Source: Dokdonella sp.
GTDB taxonomy: Bacteria; Pseudomonadota; Gammaproteobacteria; Xanthomonadales; Rhodanobacteraceae
Length of the DNA: 64,000 bases
NCBI GenBank assembly: GCA_016712865.1
Contig: JADJQH010000001.1
Span: 124,001-188,000, forward strand
Direction: 5' to 3'
Part shown: positions 19,199-28,685 of the stretch, one piece after another
How positions within the stretch are numbered: position 1 is the stretch's first letter
How the letters are laid out: each line of letters starts with the position of its first letter
Notes under the pieces: model-generated
What the model was told of the DNA's origin: nothing
Databases searched by the model: none
Seen by the model: only the letters and a program-made list of their open reading frames with translations
Made by a program: the position numbers and the translations under genes

Positions 19199-20104
19199 TC
19201 ACCAGTAGAAGAACACGGACACGATGTGGCCAATGAGGGCCGCGAGCAGGGTGACCGACAATGGAACGTGGATGTACAGCCAGATTTCCATGATTGCCTG
19301 GTACTGGATGTCGCGGGCAACGCGGGTCGCCAGCGACCGCTTGCGCGAGAGCATGTCGATGAGTTTGCGCAGGGCCTCGGCTTGCTTGTCATCGGCACGG
19401 CCGGCAAGGAAATCGACCATCAGGAGCATGGTCTGGCCGGCCTGCATGGGGGCAGGCGCCGCACCGAGCTGCGTTTCGCGTTGTTCCATGGCACTGCGGA
19501 TCTTGGCGATGGCGATGTCCGAGCCATCGCGTGCGCGCAACTGGGTCATCACGCCGCCGCCGAGTTTGGTGTTTTCGATCGAACGCAGCACCACGGCATG
19601 GATTTCCGGTGCGATGCCGTCCGCCAGGTTCAAGGCGTTCTGGTCAATCTCGCCGATCTCCTCGAGCATCGCATCGCGGGTGGCGCTTTCGCGGTTGCGC
19701 GTCATCAGGGTCGGATAGCGAAGGTAGGCATACACGCCGAAGAAGCCGCTGAAAATCACGATCAGCATGAGCACGAGGGCAAAGGTGTGCAGGTTCCAGC
19801 CAAACTGGAAGCCGCAATGCAGCAGGGTGATGAGGATCAGGCTGGTGCCAAGGTAGATGTGCGCGGACAGCCAACCGCGCGTGGTGCCCATGTTGGTGGC
19901 GTAGCTGCGCTTGCGGATGCCGAACAGCATCAGCCAGACGATCAGCAAAGCGGCAATGGTGCCGAGGGTGTAGCCAAGCCAGGTGCCGCCATTGGGGGCA
20001 ACGGCGGGATCGTGCCAGACATACAAGGCAATCGAGACGACGCAAAGCACGATCGATATCCACAGATAGCGTGACTTTGCGTAAGTGAGGATGGAATCGT
20101 GCAC
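19199..20104 (-). CDS. Integral membrane protein, probable b-type cytochrome
   Basis: 301 residues with five hydrophobic helices: about 13-29, 42-63, 80-100, 106-128 and 274-301. Histidines within or at the ends of helices (H82, H96, H106, H279, H293) are spaced as in di-heme b cytochromes, but I do not recognise a named family. A soluble stretch of about 140 residues lies between helices 4 and 5. In context (flavoprotein with Fe-S motifs upstream, membrane-anchored cytochrome downstream) it is the natural quinone- or heme-bearing link across the inner membrane. The start is ATG 20104. Confidence 0.65.
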   Translation of the reverse strand: MHDSILTYAKSRYLWISIVLCVVSIALYVWHDPAVAPNGGTWLGYTLGTIAALLIVWLMLFGIRKRSYATNMGTTRGWLSAHIYLGTSLILITLLHCGFQFGWNLHTFALVLMLIVIFSGFFGVYAYLRYPTLMTRNRESATRDAMLEEIGEIDQNALNLADGIAPEIHAVVLRSIENTKLGGGVMTQLRARDGSDIAIAKIRSAMEQRETQLGAAPAPMQAGQTMLLMVDFLAGRADDKQAEALRKLIDMLSRKRSLATRVARDIQYQAIMEIWLYIHVPLSVTLLAALIGHIVSVFFYW

Positions 20105-20195
20105 GGACTACTCCCGCACTGCCGGGTGAGGGAATCGGACCGGTTTCGATCCGCTGCGGTTTTCCGTGCGGGTCTGGTGCACAGTCATAGGTGGA

Positions 20196-22604
20196 TCAAC
20201 GCCGCGACTGGGCATAGGCGGGGAATTCCTCGGGGCTGATGCGGATGGCAGCGCCGGTCGGGCACGCGCGCACGCATGCGGCGCCACCGGCCTGGTCCTT
20301 GCACATGTCGCATTTGACGGCCTTCTTCAACTTGGGGTCGTGTTCCGCGTCCGGATCGTAGGGCGCTTCACCGGGGCCTGGGCCGCGCCCGAACAGCAAC
20401 CACTGGATCAATCCGGGCTTCTTGGGCGGCTTGCTCGCCATGTGGATCACGCCATACGGACAGTTGCGCACGCAGTTGCCGCAGCCGATGCAGTTGTCGG
20501 CGATGAACACCTCGCCATTGGGTGCCCTGCGGATTGCATCGGGTGGACAGTCCTTCATGCAATGGGGGTGTTCGCAATGGCGGCAGGAGGTGGGTACATG
20601 CACGTTGGCGAACGTCGGGCCCGCTTCGCGATCCAGTCGCGAGGTGCCGCCGTGGGTTTCCGCACAGGCTTTTTCGCAGTTGTCGCAGCGAACGCAGAGC
20701 GATTCGTCGATCAGCAGGATGTCGGTTGCTTCTCCGGCGCCCTGCGCCATGAGGAAGGAGATGATGTCTCCGCCGCCGGGCATGGCCTGCATGGACAGGT
20801 TGGCTGCGGTGCGATCCTTGAATTCCTTCTGCAGGCGCAGGCGCAGGGCAGGGATGCGGTTGAGCAGCTTCTTGAAGGCCGCGCCGTCGAGCTGGATGGT
20901 CTCCGTGGCGATGGCAGCGCGCGCTGTCGCTGATCGTTTGGCTTCACCCATCAGGGCCATTTCACCAACGTAATTGCCTGCCGCGACATAGGTCAGCACG
21001 ATGTCCTTGCCGCCGATGTTCCGCGAGATGGTCAGCGAGCCAAGGCGGACCAAGTGCAGGCAATCGCCCTCATCGCCTTCCTGGAATACCAGCTCTCCTG
21101 CCTTGTATCGCTTGAGGCTTGCGCCGCTGGCCAGGTCCTGCAACTGCTCGGGACTTGCCTCGGCCGCGAATCGCGAACGGATGGCGCGGATGATGAAGGC
21201 GCGATCGATTTCCGCTTTGACGGCTTCAACCGAGCTGATGAGCCGGTTCATTGACCTGCGTGGTGTTTCCACCAGGATGCAGTTGGGTCCGGCCTTGACG
21301 GTGGCGGTGCGGCGACGACCGGAGATCAGGCTCATTTCACCGAAGAACTCGCCACGCCTGAGGATCACCGGGGCCGGCTTGTCCTCGACCACGATGTGCA
21401 CTTCGCCTTCCACGATCGAGTAGAAGCTGTTGGTGTAGTCGTTGCGCTCGAAGATGATCTCGCCTTGCGCCGGGGTGCGGATGTCGGAATCGAGCATGAA
21501 TTCGCGCATCTGCAGCGGTGTGATGTGCGAGAGCAGGGGAACGTTGCGCTGGATCTGTGCAAGGGTCTGTTCGACCGTGCCGATGCCCTTGAGGTTGTTG
21601 AACTTGGCCTTGAGCAGGGGAGCATCGGCGGGCTCCACCGGATTGCCGGTGATGTACTCGACGACTTCATAGCCCTGGTTCATGGCCTGCTTGATGAGCG
21701 GGTAGCCACCCAGGGCACCCACGATATACAGGCCCTTCACGTTGGACTCGTATTGGGCGCTGATTGCGGGAACGGATGCCGGATCCTTGCTCGGGAACAC
21801 CACGCCGCAGCCTTCGACGAAACCGCGCGGGGCAGTGGCCCCGAGTCGCGCGATGACGCGATCAAGCAGGATCTGCGCTCGCCCGTTGGAGGTGTTCAGG
21901 ATCATGCGGCCGGGCTTGCGGCCCGCGCTCAGGGCCTCGACCTTTTCCGGGGCGGAGTTGTAGTAGCACTCGATGACACCGTCGTCGATGGCCTTGAGGA
22001 TGGCCAGCTCGTTGCCTTTCTTGGCGCGGGCAAATTCGTCTTTGCGATTGATGATGATGACGTTGTTTTGCCTGGCCAGGGCCACGGCGTTTTCAATTGC
22101 GGCATCGCCGGCACCCACGACGACAATGGTTTCGCCCTCGTAGGCCTCGGGGTCGTCGAGTTGGTACTGCACGAAAGGGAGGTCTTCCCCGGGCACCCCC
22201 AGCTTGCGCAGGTTTCCTTGCAGGCCGATGCCCAGCACGACCGCTTCGGCCTCCACGGTTTTTCCGTTCTGGCATTTCAACTCGAAAATGCCATCGGCAC
22301 GCCGCTGGATTGCCGAGACTTCATGCTGGTGGCGCACATTCACCTTCAGGCGTGCGGTTGACTCGTCCCACTTGCCGAGAATCGTCTCGCGCAGACCCGC
22401 TTCGAATGGAATGGGAGAGCGCAGAGGCAGGATCCCCGGCTCATCCATCACGTACTTGCCCTTCTGGTACAGGAAAATCGTGTTGGACAAATGCGATTCC
22501 GCTTCCAGCAGGACATGGGAAATGCTGCGCTCGGCCGCACGCGCGGCAGCGGACAGGCCTCCGGGTCCGGAGCCGACGATGGCGATCTTGAAACGCTCAG
22601 CCAT
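20196..22604 (-). CDS. FAD/NAD(P) oxidoreductase fused to two cNMP-binding domains and four 4Fe-4S motifs
   Basis: 802 residues. Residues 1-320 form a thioredoxin-reductase-like flavoprotein (IVGSGPGGLSAAARAAE at the FAD site, VVVGAGDAAIENAVAL at the NAD(P) site). There is no obvious CXXC redox pair, so it resembles YpdA/TrxB-like reductases. Two cyclic-nucleotide-binding domains follow, with cassettes GEMSLISGRRRTATV and GEMALMGEAKRSATA. The C-terminal 160 residues have four clusters of ferredoxin cysteines (CVRCDNCEKAC, CRHCEHPHCMKDCP, CIGCGNCVRNCP, CDMCKDQAGGAACVRACP). The start ATG 22604 has GGGAGG upstream. It is probably the cytoplasmic electron entry point of the cluster, possibly gated by a cyclic nucleotide. 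Whether the domains still bind cNMP cannot be told here. Confidence 0.88.
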   Translation of the reverse strand: MAERFKIAIVGSGPGGLSAAARAAERSISHVLLEAESHLSNTIFLYQKGKYVMDEPGILPLRSPIPFEAGLRETILGKWDESTARLKVNVRHQHEVSAIQRRADGIFELKCQNGKTVEAEAVVLGIGLQGNLRKLGVPGEDLPFVQYQLDDPEAYEGETIVVVGAGDAAIENAVALARQNNVIIINRKDEFARAKKGNELAILKAIDDGVIECYYNSAPEKVEALSAGRKPGRMILNTSNGRAQILLDRVIARLGATAPRGFVEGCGVVFPSKDPASVPAISAQYESNVKGLYIVGALGGYPLIKQAMNQGYEVVEYITGNPVEPADAPLLKAKFNNLKGIGTVEQTLAQIQRNVPLLSHITPLQMREFMLDSDIRTPAQGEIIFERNDYTNSFYSIVEGEVHIVVEDKPAPVILRRGEFFGEMSLISGRRRTATVKAGPNCILVETPRRSMNRLISSVEAVKAEIDRAFIIRAIRSRFAAEASPEQLQDLASGASLKRYKAGELVFQEGDEGDCLHLVRLGSLTISRNIGGKDIVLTYVAAGNYVGEMALMGEAKRSATARAAIATETIQLDGAAFKKLLNRIPALRLRLQKEFKDRTAANLSMQAMPGGGDIISFLMAQGAGEATDILLIDESLCVRCDNCEKACAETHGGTSRLDREAGPTFANVHVPTSCRHCEHPHCMKDCPPDAIRRAPNGEVFIADNCIGCGNCVRNCPYGVIHMASKPPKKPGLIQWLLFGRGPGPGEAPYDPDAEHDPKLKKAVKCDMCKDQAGGAACVRACPTGAAIRISPEEFPAYAQSRR

Positions 22605-22648
22605 GAAAATCCTCCCCTGCCTGCCGATCATACCGAAGCGCATGCATG

Positions 22649-22670
22649 AGGTGAACGTGAAATCTCACCT
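22649..22670. promoter_or_regulatory. Inverted repeat in the divergent flavoprotein / hydrolase promoter region
   Basis: AGGTGA and TCACCT form exact 6-bp arms separated by 10 bp, with a third GTGA inside. The spacing does not fit a standard CRP/FNR site (GTGA-N6-TCAC). It lies 45 bp upstream of the flavoprotein start and 50 bp upstream of the gene at 22720. It could be an operator for the redox cluster, but this is weak evidence. Confidence 0.3.
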
Positions 22671-22719
22671 GTGCAAGAAGGCGCAGTAGGATGGCGCTTG
22701 TATCCCGGAGACCGCGAGC

Positions 22720-24879
22720 ATGCCGCAACCGCAAGCCATTGCATCGATCGATGCCTGTGTCGAGCGCATTGTCGAAGCCTGCGGTGAACACATCGTGCTG
22801 GCCACGCCGCTTGGATTGGGCAAGCCGAATCGGCTGATCAATGCGTTGTATCGACGCATCGCCAGGGATCCGGCGCGCAGGTTGACCATCCACACCGCGC
22901 TTTCGCTGGATCCGCCTTCACCTTCCGATGACATCGAACGTCGCTTTGCCCAACCTTTCCTTGAGCGACAGTTTGGCCTCGACTACCCACGACTCGAATA
23001 CGTGGCCGCCATGCAGGCAGACAGTTTGCCGGCGAATGTGCACGTGCACGAGTTCTACTTCCAGTCGGGCTCCATGTTGCAGTCGGCCACTGCGCAGCGC
23101 GACTACGTCAGCCTGAACTACACGCAGGTTGCACGTGATGTTGCCGATTCCGGGGTCAATGTGGTGGTGCAGGCGGTGGCACGGCGCGTGCGCGATGGAT
23201 CCGCCAGTTACAGTCTTTCCTGCAACCCGGATGTCACCCTTGATTTGCTCGACTGCATGGCGAGGGCCGGCATGCCCAAGCCGCTGGTCATCGGCGTCGT
23301 GCATGCGGAACTACCTTTCCTTGCTGGCGACGCGGACATCTCGGACGGGTGCGGGGTGCTGGATTTCGTGCTTGAGGATGCAAGCTGTTCGCATCGCTTG
23401 TTCGCGCTGCCGCGCGAGGATGTCGATGACGTCGAATATGCGATCGGCTTGCATGCAAGCACCCTGGTTGCCGATGGTGGCACCCTGCAGATTGGAATCG
23501 GAGCGCTTTCCGATGCCCTGGTACAGGCCTTGATCCTGAGGCATCAGCGCAACGCGGACTATGGGGAGATCCTGGATCGTCTGGAAGGAAGCAACCAGAG
23601 AACGCCGCTGGCGCAGCGCATTGGGGGTGACGCGGCGTTCCAGCGCGGCCTGTACGGATCCAGCGAGATGGTCATGGATGGATTCATGCATCTGCGAAAG
23701 GCCGGCATCCTGAGTCGCCTGGTGTTTGACGATGAACCGTTGCAACGCCTGCTTGATGACGAACGGATTGGTTTGACGCTGCGTGAAGGCGATGCGGCGA
23801 CCTTGCGTCACGCAGGGTACTTGCCAAGAGTCCTCGACCAAACGGGCCTCGATCGCATGCGTCGGTTTGGAATCTTGCCCGAGGGGAGTCGATTGCGAGG
23901 TGAGCACATTCATGTCGGCATGGATGTCACGCTGCGCAATGATTTCGATGATCCGCAATCCCTGAAGACGCTCGGCGAGGCGATCAACGGCAGGACGCTG
24001 TGCGGTGGGCGCTATCTGCAGGGCGGGTTTTGCCTGGGTTCCTCGCTGCTGTACGAATGGCTGCGCAACCTCGATGGCAACGACTACGACGGCCTGTCGA
24101 TGAACCGCATCTCCGAGGTCAACCGCTTGCAACGGGGGTACGAGGCGCTGGCGGCGCGCCAGCGCAGGAAGGCGCGCTTTTTCAATACCTGCATGATGGC
24201 CACGCCGTTGGGTGCGGCCGTTTCCGATGCGCTCGAGGATGGCCGCGTGGTCAGTGGCGTCGGTGGGCAGTATGACTTTGTCAGTCTGGCCGGCCAGCTC
24301 GATGATGCCCGCTCGATCCTGATGCTGCGTGCCACACGTATTGTCAAGGGTCGACTGGAATCCAACATCCGCTGGAACTATGGCCATGCAACGATTCCAC
24401 GCCACATGCGTGACATCTTCGTCAGCGAATACGGGATTGCCGACCTGCGCGGAAAGTCCGACCAGGAATGCGTTGTGGCGATGCTTGCCATCTGCGATGC
24501 GAAGTTCCAGGAGCAACTGGTCCAGCAAGCGGTCCGAGCCCGCAAGCTGCCGCCTGGTTTCCGGATTCCGCAAGCATGGAAACGAAATACGCGTGAAGAC
24601 CTTGCTGCACGCCTGGCTCTGTTTCGCGAGCGCGGCCTGTTGCCTGCCTATCCCTTCGGGAGTGATTTCAGTGCGCTGGAGTTGCGCTTGTTGCGGGTGC
24701 TCGGAACCCTCAAGCGTTCCATTGCAAGTCCCCGGCGCTGGCCTGGAGTCGTGGCAGCGCTGCTGGGCCCTGGGGCTCGCGATGCCGAGGCGCTTGCGCG
24801 CATGGGACTTTCGCGGCCACGTGGATGGCGGCAGCGCATCCTGGCCCGACTCCTCGGCGGTATGTTGAGGCAGCAGTGA
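22720..24879 (+). CDS. Acetyl-CoA hydrolase/transferase family protein
   Basis: 719 residues, longer than typical family members (about 500-630). N-terminal half: LATPLGLGKPNRLINALYRR, then GGTLQIGIGALSDALVQAL, a family hallmark. C-terminal half: LYGSSEMVMDGFMHL, NTCMMATPLGAAVSDALEDGRVVSGVGGQYDFV and EYGIADLRGKSDQE, which match CoA-transferase family I signatures. The enzyme probably moves CoA between short acids or hydrolyses acetyl-CoA. The exact reaction is not fixed, and an insertion of about 150 residues lies between the two halves. It is divergent from the redox cluster; a functional link is not evident. Confidence 0.82.
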   Translation: MPQPQAIASIDACVERIVEACGEHIVLATPLGLGKPNRLINALYRRIARDPARRLTIHTALSLDPPSPSDDIERRFAQPFLERQFGLDYPRLEYVAAMQADSLPANVHVHEFYFQSGSMLQSATAQRDYVSLNYTQVARDVADSGVNVVVQAVARRVRDGSASYSLSCNPDVTLDLLDCMARAGMPKPLVIGVVHAELPFLAGDADISDGCGVLDFVLEDASCSHRLFALPREDVDDVEYAIGLHASTLVADGGTLQIGIGALSDALVQALILRHQRNADYGEILDRLEGSNQRTPLAQRIGGDAAFQRGLYGSSEMVMDGFMHLRKAGILSRLVFDDEPLQRLLDDERIGLTLREGDAATLRHAGYLPRVLDQTGLDRMRRFGILPEGSRLRGEHIHVGMDVTLRNDFDDPQSLKTLGEAINGRTLCGGRYLQGGFCLGSSLLYEWLRNLDGNDYDGLSMNRISEVNRLQRGYEALAARQRRKARFFNTCMMATPLGAAVSDALEDGRVVSGVGGQYDFVSLAGQLDDARSILMLRATRIVKGRLESNIRWNYGHATIPRHMRDIFVSEYGIADLRGKSDQECVVAMLAICDAKFQEQLVQQAVRARKLPPGFRIPQAWKRNTREDLAARLALFRERGLLPAYPFGSDFSALELRLLRVLGTLKRSIASPRRWPGVVAALLGPGARDAEALARMGLSRPRGWRQRILARLLGGMLRQQ

Positions 24880-24993
24880 GGCAAACGGATCGAGTTTCAG
24901 GGGCAGCAGGGGCGCAGGCACGTCGTCCGTCGGCGTTCATTGGTATATTTGCAGCGGATCGCATGACCCATAGAGCATGCAGGGCTTTGCAAG

Positions 24994-26739
24994 ATGACTG
25001 ACAGCCTTCGGCGCCTGTTGCGTGATGTCGCGGAGCGGCGCGTTCCGAAACCGGGCGATTTCAATACCGACCCACGCGCCGTCCGCACCTGGGTCGCGGC
25101 CCTGCCGTTGGCCAATTTCTCGGCAACCGCACGCATGCTGGTCGATGCGTTGCGCACGCTGAATGGCCTGCGCATCGCCCCGGCGGAACGATTCGAGGTT
25201 CTGGAAATCCTGCGTGGCCCGGTCGTGCAATTGGCCGCCCTCGTCGACAAGCAGATACTCGGCGCCAGCTTTCCGTTGCCTCCGCAGCGCGCAGAACTCG
25301 GCGTCGTTTCCCAGGAGTTCCAGAACCAGCTGGCACTTGGATACCGCATGGTGCTGCACGATTTCTGTGCACCTGCCGGCCATGTGCCCATGTTGCGTGG
25401 CAAGCAGGTCGCAGCGGCCGCGACTCGTGCCCTGGTGCATGCCGGCGCGCGCCTGCACAAGGCCTATTTGCTGTATCGCACGCCCTCGACAGGGGCGTGG
25501 CAGCAATTGCATGACACCTATCGATTCATTGCATCGGTAAATCTCGAAACGCGCATGGTGGATGATGCCGTGGCCGGGGCGGCAACCTGTGCGCGCACTG
25601 CCTACGTCCACGCCTTGCTGCTTGCATTGGCCAATCCCTACCGCCACAGCCAGCGTGAATTGATGGATGCCATTGCGTTGACCGGGATTTTCGCTGGCCA
25701 ATGCGAGTTGGAAACCGCACCGGTCCAAGGCCGGCTGTCGCACGTGGTCGATACGAATTCCGATCATGGCCCCGGCTATCTGCCGGAGGAACGCAACGAA
25801 GCAACGGCTGGCGTTCTCTACCTCGACATTTCAGCGCTCCTGAACCACATCGAGGGGCAGGTTTCGCGCTTGCCGCCCGGCATCCGTCTGGTGAGTTTCA
25901 GGTTGCGGGGCGGAAGCCCGGTCCAGGTGGACATCGATCTGGCCCAGCGCCTGGTCGATGGCTGGACTTCCGACGGGACGCGCAGCGATGCACGATTGAC
26001 GGGCGGATACTCATTGTCCAGTGTGATTGGCCTGCATGACCTCCACTATGTTTTGGCGGGCAATGAAGACTTTGAATCGTTCCTGCGGCGCATTCGCGGC
26101 GCGATGATCCAGCTCTCCGATCAGGATTCAAATGCCAGTTGGGGCCGCAACGCGGCGGATCCGATGCGCACCCAGCCAATTCGCATGACCGTCGTCGACC
26201 AGAGCTTTGGCGGATATCGCGTGTTCTGGGATCGGGGCAATCCGGGTGAGACGGTACGGGTCAAGGTTGGCGAACTGGTTGGCATGGCAATGTCGGACGC
26301 CGACGGACAGGCCAACGACTGGATGGTCGGGGTCATCCGCTGGATGCGCATCGATGATGACGGCCGGGTCCATGCGGGCATCAACCTGATGGCGCGCCGC
26401 TCCATGGCCATCGGCGTCAACGCGGTCAGCGCCGACGGCATGTCCCAGCGCGATCATCGAGGAATCCTGCTTTCTCCCATGCGTTCCGAGGAAGCTGCCA
26501 TCTACAGCTCCATGTTGACTCCGGGCCTGTTTGAGCGGGATGCGCACGCGCTGCGCCTGACCCTGCCAGCCGATGCCCATCGCTGGCCATCGAGTGCCTG
26601 TTCGCTGTCGGTTGCAGGAGCGGGTTTGATGGAGTCGGCCGGTGCCTACCTGCGGTTTGCATTGCCTCCGTTGGAGCTTCCCGAGGAGTTGCCCTTGTCG
26701 GAATCAGGCGTCGAACCGGATCCGATGGAGCAGGTCTGA
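24994..26739 (+). CDS. Conserved protein with C-terminal PilZ-like domain
   Basis: 581 residues with no signal peptide or membrane helix. The first 370 residues are mostly alpha-helical by composition and not recognised. Residues about 400-480 ([43 protein letters not shown]) have the beta-barrel pattern of PilZ-type domains, but the usual RxxxR...D/NxSxxG cyclic-di-GMP motif is not clear. The gene lies 59 bp upstream of ispG on the same strand. I cannot assign a function; cyclic-di-GMP binding is only a possibility. Confidence 0.6.
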   Translation: MTDSLRRLLRDVAERRVPKPGDFNTDPRAVRTWVAALPLANFSATARMLVDALRTLNGLRIAPAERFEVLEILRGPVVQLAALVDKQILGASFPLPPQRAELGVVSQEFQNQLALGYRMVLHDFCAPAGHVPMLRGKQVAAAATRALVHAGARLHKAYLLYRTPSTGAWQQLHDTYRFIASVNLETRMVDDAVAGAATCARTAYVHALLLALANPYRHSQRELMDAIALTGIFAGQCELETAPVQGRLSHVVDTNSDHGPGYLPEERNEATAGVLYLDISALLNHIEGQVSRLPPGIRLVSFRLRGGSPVQVDIDLAQRLVDGWTSDGTRSDARLTGGYSLSSVIGLHDLHYVLAGNEDFESFLRRIRGAMIQLSDQDSNASWGRNAADPMRTQPIRMTVVDQSFGGYRVFWDRGNPGETVRVKVGELVGMAMSDADGQANDWMVGVIRWMRIDDDGRVHAGINLMARRSMAIGVNAVSADGMSQRDHRGILLSPMRSEEAAIYSSMLTPGLFERDAHALRLTLPADAHRWPSSACSLSVAGAGLMESAGAYLRFALPPLELPEELPLSESGVEPDPMEQV

Positions 26740-26798
26740 GTGGCTTATCCGGCATACTAGTCTTCTTCGGCGCAGCCTTGCCGTCCGCACAGCGTGAA

Positions 26799-28043
26799 AT
26801 GAATTTCCCAATCCCAGACGAACGCAAACGTCGCCCGAGTACAGGCGTCGCCGTCGGCTCCGTGATGATCGGCAGTTCACGGCCGGTCGTCGTGCAGTCA
26901 ATGACCAATACCGATACTGCCGATGTGGTCGGCTCGGCGAAGCAGGTTGCAGAGCTGGCCCGGGCCGGTTCGGAACTGGTGCGCCTGACGGTGAACAATG
27001 CTGCGGCGGCTGCGGCAATTCCCCGTATCCGCGACCGCCTGGACATGATGGGCGTGCAGGTGCCGCTGATCGGCGATTTCCACTACAACGGCCATCAACT
27101 GCTGGCGGACGAGCCCGCTGCGGCGGAAGCCCTGGCCAAGTACCGGATCAATCCGGGCAACGTCGGGTTCGGGCACAAGAAGGACAGTCAGTTCAGTTCC
27201 ATCATCGAGACTGCACTGCGATATGGAAAACCCGTTCGCATCGGTGCCAACTGGGGATCCTTGGACCAGCAGATGGTGGCCAGCCTGATGGATGAGAACC
27301 GCACGCGCGTCGAACCCTGGGATGCGGCGCGAGTGGGTCGCGAAGCGCTGATCCGCTCGGCGCTCGATTCGGCGCGCAGGGCGCAAGACCTGGGAATGGG
27401 AAGCGAGCGCATCGTGATTTCCTGCAAAGTGTCTGGCGTGCAGGAATTGATTGCGGTGTATCGGGACCTGGCCGCGCGTTGCAGCTACGCCTTGCACCTG
27501 GGGCTCACCGAAGCGGGCATGGGATCCAAGGGAATCGTTGCCTCCACCGCAGCGCTGGCCGTGCTGCTGCAGGAAGGCATAGGCGACACGATCCGGATCT
27601 CGTTGACTCCGGAGCCCGACGAATCGCGCACGCGGGAAGTCATCGTTGCCCAGGAATTGCTGCAAACCATGGGCCTGCGTGCGTTCACGCCGATGGTGAC
27701 GGCTTGCCCGGGATGCGGGCGTACCACCAGTTCACTGTTCCAGGAGCTGGCCAAATCGGTGCAGGAGCATGTGCGCGCGAAGATGCCGGAGTGGCGCCTG
27801 AAATTCGATGGCGTCGAGAACATGACCTTGGCCGTGATGGGTTGCGTGGTCAATGGACCAGGCGAGTCCAAGCACGCAAACATCGGTATTTCCCTGCCGG
27901 GGACAGGTGAAGCGCCGGCCGCGCCCGTCTTCATCGATGGCAAGAAGGCGATGACCTTGCGTGGCGAGAACATCGCCGGCGAATTCATCGGCGTGGTGGA
28001 AGAGTATGTGGAACGCAGCTATCGCAGCCGGGGTTCGCAGTAG
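26799..28043 (+). CDS. ispG: 4-hydroxy-3-methylbut-2-enyl diphosphate synthase
   Basis: 414 residues. It catalyses the penultimate step of the MEP isoprenoid pathway. It begins [32 protein letters not shown], followed by [17 protein letters not shown] and [10 protein letters not shown] of the TIM barrel. The C-terminal Fe-S domain has TACPGCGRT and GCVVNGPGE, whose cysteines bind the 4Fe-4S cluster. The insert typical of plant and chlamydial forms is absent. ATG 26799 is preferred over the TTG at 26778. Its 3' end overlaps the convergent imuA gene by 25 bp. Confidence 0.97.
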   Translation: MNFPIPDERKRRPSTGVAVGSVMIGSSRPVVVQSMTNTDTADVVGSAKQVAELARAGSELVRLTVNNAAAAAAIPRIRDRLDMMGVQVPLIGDFHYNGHQLLADEPAAAEALAKYRINPGNVGFGHKKDSQFSSIIETALRYGKPVRIGANWGSLDQQMVASLMDENRTRVEPWDAARVGREALIRSALDSARRAQDLGMGSERIVISCKVSGVQELIAVYRDLAARCSYALHLGLTEAGMGSKGIVASTAALAVLLQEGIGDTIRISLTPEPDESRTREVIVAQELLQTMGLRAFTPMVTACPGCGRTTSSLFQELAKSVQEHVRAKMPEWRLKFDGVENMTLAVMGCVVNGPGESKHANIGISLPGTGEAPAAPVFIDGKKAMTLRGENIAGEFIGVVEEYVERSYRSRGSQ

Positions 28044-28684
28044 GCCGGCATGCCGCGCGGAGCAAAGGCGCCCAGAATGGGCGTGGCACGGACCAGACCT
28101 GGCGGGGCACAGGTGGGGTGGGATCGCTCCGGCATGAGATTGCACTTCAACAATTCCACGCAAGAACCTGTTTTAAAAGGAAATATATCTATCCGAACCG
28201 CTGCAGGGCTGGGCTCGTCGCGAGCCTCGCGCCCACGTATAGCGAAACACAGCGCATGGGTGCCGCGTGCGGCCTCCTGCACGCTGCGCAACTGGCGATA
28301 GTCCGCCTGCGGCAGCCAGGCCAGCACCGCATCGCAGGCACCGGCCTGCAGGCACTGCTCGACACCCCAATGCGACGGCGCGGACTGCGGATGCATGCGC
28401 ACCACGCTTCCAGGTCGAGGCGGGCAGTCATTCAGCGGCAACAGCGCGGCGTCGGTCGGCGGATTGACCAGCGCAATGCGCCGTCCGCGCTGAAGCAGCG
28501 TGTTCAGCGCGGGTGTCACCAGATCAAGCGCAGCCGTCTCATTGCCAGCGCAAAGGATTTCCACAAGCTGACCGGGCGGCCACCCGCGCCCGGGAAGGCA
28601 AGCGTCCAGCCCGGGCAGTCCGGTGGACAGGGCTGCGGGAGTGCCTCCGGCGATGGGCAGTACGCTGCGGGTGCGGGCGAACAT
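28019..28684 (-). CDS. imuA: Translesion synthesis accessory protein ImuA (RecA/SulA-like)
   Basis: 221 residues with the ImuA pattern: [25 protein letters not shown], then [10 protein letters not shown] and [18 protein letters not shown]. It is related to RecA/SulA folds but lacks a Walker A motif. It starts 1 bp after the lexA stop codon, so it is cotranscribed and under LexA control. In the usual cassette imuB and dnaE2 follow; here the next gene is ispG, convergent and overlapping by 25 bp. An AT-rich patch near 28170-28195 is unlike the surrounding DNA. It could act alone, or with imuB/dnaE2 elsewhere. Confidence 0.75.
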   Translation of the reverse strand: MFARTRSVLPIAGGTPAALSTGLPGLDACLPGRGWPPGQLVEILCAGNETAALDLVTPALNTLLQRGRRIALVNPPTDAALLPLNDCPPRPGSVVRMHPQSAPSHWGVEQCLQAGACDAVLAWLPQADYRQLRSVQEAARGTHALCFAIRGREARDEPSPAAVRIDIFPFKTGSCVELLKCNLMPERSHPTCAPPGLVRATPILGAFAPRGMPAYCEPRLR

Positions 28685-28685
28685 T

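Noticed and set aside
22649-22670. CRP or FNR site
   Set aside because: The half-sites are spaced wrongly for GTGA-N6-TCAC, so it is listed only as an unassigned inverted repeat.
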